Shown here: in pieces, positions 63,845-64,000 of the stretch
How the letters are laid out: each line of letters opens with the position of its first letter
How positions within the stretch are numbered: the stretch's first letter is position 1
Source of the DNA: Spartinivicinus poritis
GTDB taxonomy: Bacteria > Pseudomonadota > Gammaproteobacteria > Pseudomonadales > Zooshikellaceae
Direction: 5' to 3'
Assembly (NCBI RefSeq): GCF_028858535.1
Contig: NZ_JAPMOU010000016.1
Span: 62,001-126,000 of the forward strand
DNA length: 64,000 nucleotides
Translations under genes and position numbers: made by a program
The notes under the pieces: model-generated
Seen by the model: the letters and a program-made list of their open reading frames with translations, nothing else
Told to the model about the DNA's origin: nothing
Databases searched by the model: none

Positions 63845-64000
63845 ATGAAACGTATATCGATTCTTGTTTCTTCTGAAGCTATGATAAGACTTGACTATGA
63901 CTCATGCTTGCCTGGTAACCTAGTTGAACTATTCTGAAATGATCAAGAATACAAAGACTTATGGAAGATAGGTGTATTTGATGTACTCAATAATAATCTT
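63845..64000 (+). pseudogene. Possible broken gene with in-frame TGA, continues past window
   Basis: ATG 63845 follows GAGG with a 4-nt spacer and encodes MKRISILVSSEAMIRLDYDS and ten more residues to TGA at 63935. The same frame then stays open for all 21 remaining codons (NDQEYKDLWKIGVFDVLNNN...). The two halves read like one small soluble protein interrupted by a nonsense codon. It may be a pseudogene, a sequencing error or recoding. Confidence 0.35.

Noticed and set aside
1-64000. CRISPR arrays, integrases, prophage genes or complete insertion sequences
   Set aside because: I looked for regularly spaced direct repeats and for transposase or integrase motifs and saw none; only small non-autonomous elements are present.

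Overview
The window looks like chromosome from a marine-type gammaproteobacterium. It is AT-rich. The core genes resemble Pseudomonas and Oceanospirillales proteins, and their order matches a known Pseudomonas aeruginosa neighbourhood: hpt, upp and a PA4642-like gene; hemH; hemA-prfA-prmC-moeB; TPR lipoprotein-lolB-ispE-tRNA-Gln-prs-rplY-pth-ychF. A PEP-CTERM protein, a secreted PKD/PPC protease and a chitinase-like N-terminus suggest a Zooshikella/Spartinivicinus-like bacterium. The genus is inference only.

Layout. 1-6.1 kb: a truncated secreted ChiA-N-like protein, a PEP-CTERM protein, and a GMC oxidoreductase/small protein/aldehyde dehydrogenase operon that could oxidise an alcohol to an acid. 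6.5-10 kb: a three-gene membrane operon (HAD-UbiA fusion, EamA half-transporter, GT-C glycosyltransferase) that reads as a lipid-linked sugar pathway. 10-14 kb: upp, hpt, a PA4642-like gene and a Wzx-type flippase. 14.2-19.9 kb: oppABCDF on the minus strand, with a hairpin between oppA and oppB. 20.3-25.3 kb: two ATP-grasp enzymes (one fused to GNAT) and a malate:quinone oxidoreductase. 25.9-29.3 kb: a class III cyclase, a TPR lipoprotein and a YajG-like lipoprotein. 29.3-35.9 kb: nhaA-hemH and hemA-prfA-prmC-moeB on the minus strand. 36.5-43.7 kb: the lolB-ispE-prs-rplY-pth-ychF block with tRNA-Gln, tRNA-Met and a second identical tRNA-Gln. 43.7-50.7 kb: a secreted protease, a gene-poor stretch with one orphan small gene, a UPF0149 gene and the ydbH-ynbE-ydbL set for envelope lipid homeostasis. 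51-55.5 kb: accessory region with a candidate structured RNA, orphan proteins, an LpxL-type acyltransferase and two tiny paralogous genes. 55.5-64 kb: tatD, a coiled-coil protein, a Na/Pi cotransporter divergent from ppk2, a SCO1/PCu(A)C copper set, a membrane protein, prfC and a degraded-looking edge.

Three things cut across the map. First, a family of short intergenic elements with imperfect terminal inverted repeats occurs at least five times (2290, 6096, 12146, 14098, 59500). One copy seems to supply the ribosome binding site of the next gene. Second, several genes are below normal gene-calling size: 46286-46462, 54806-54958 and 55295-55432. The last two are clear paralogues of each other and are the most novel protein signal here. 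Third, 51089-51227 has a promoter, nested helices and a strong terminator but no credible ORF, so it is a candidate small RNA.
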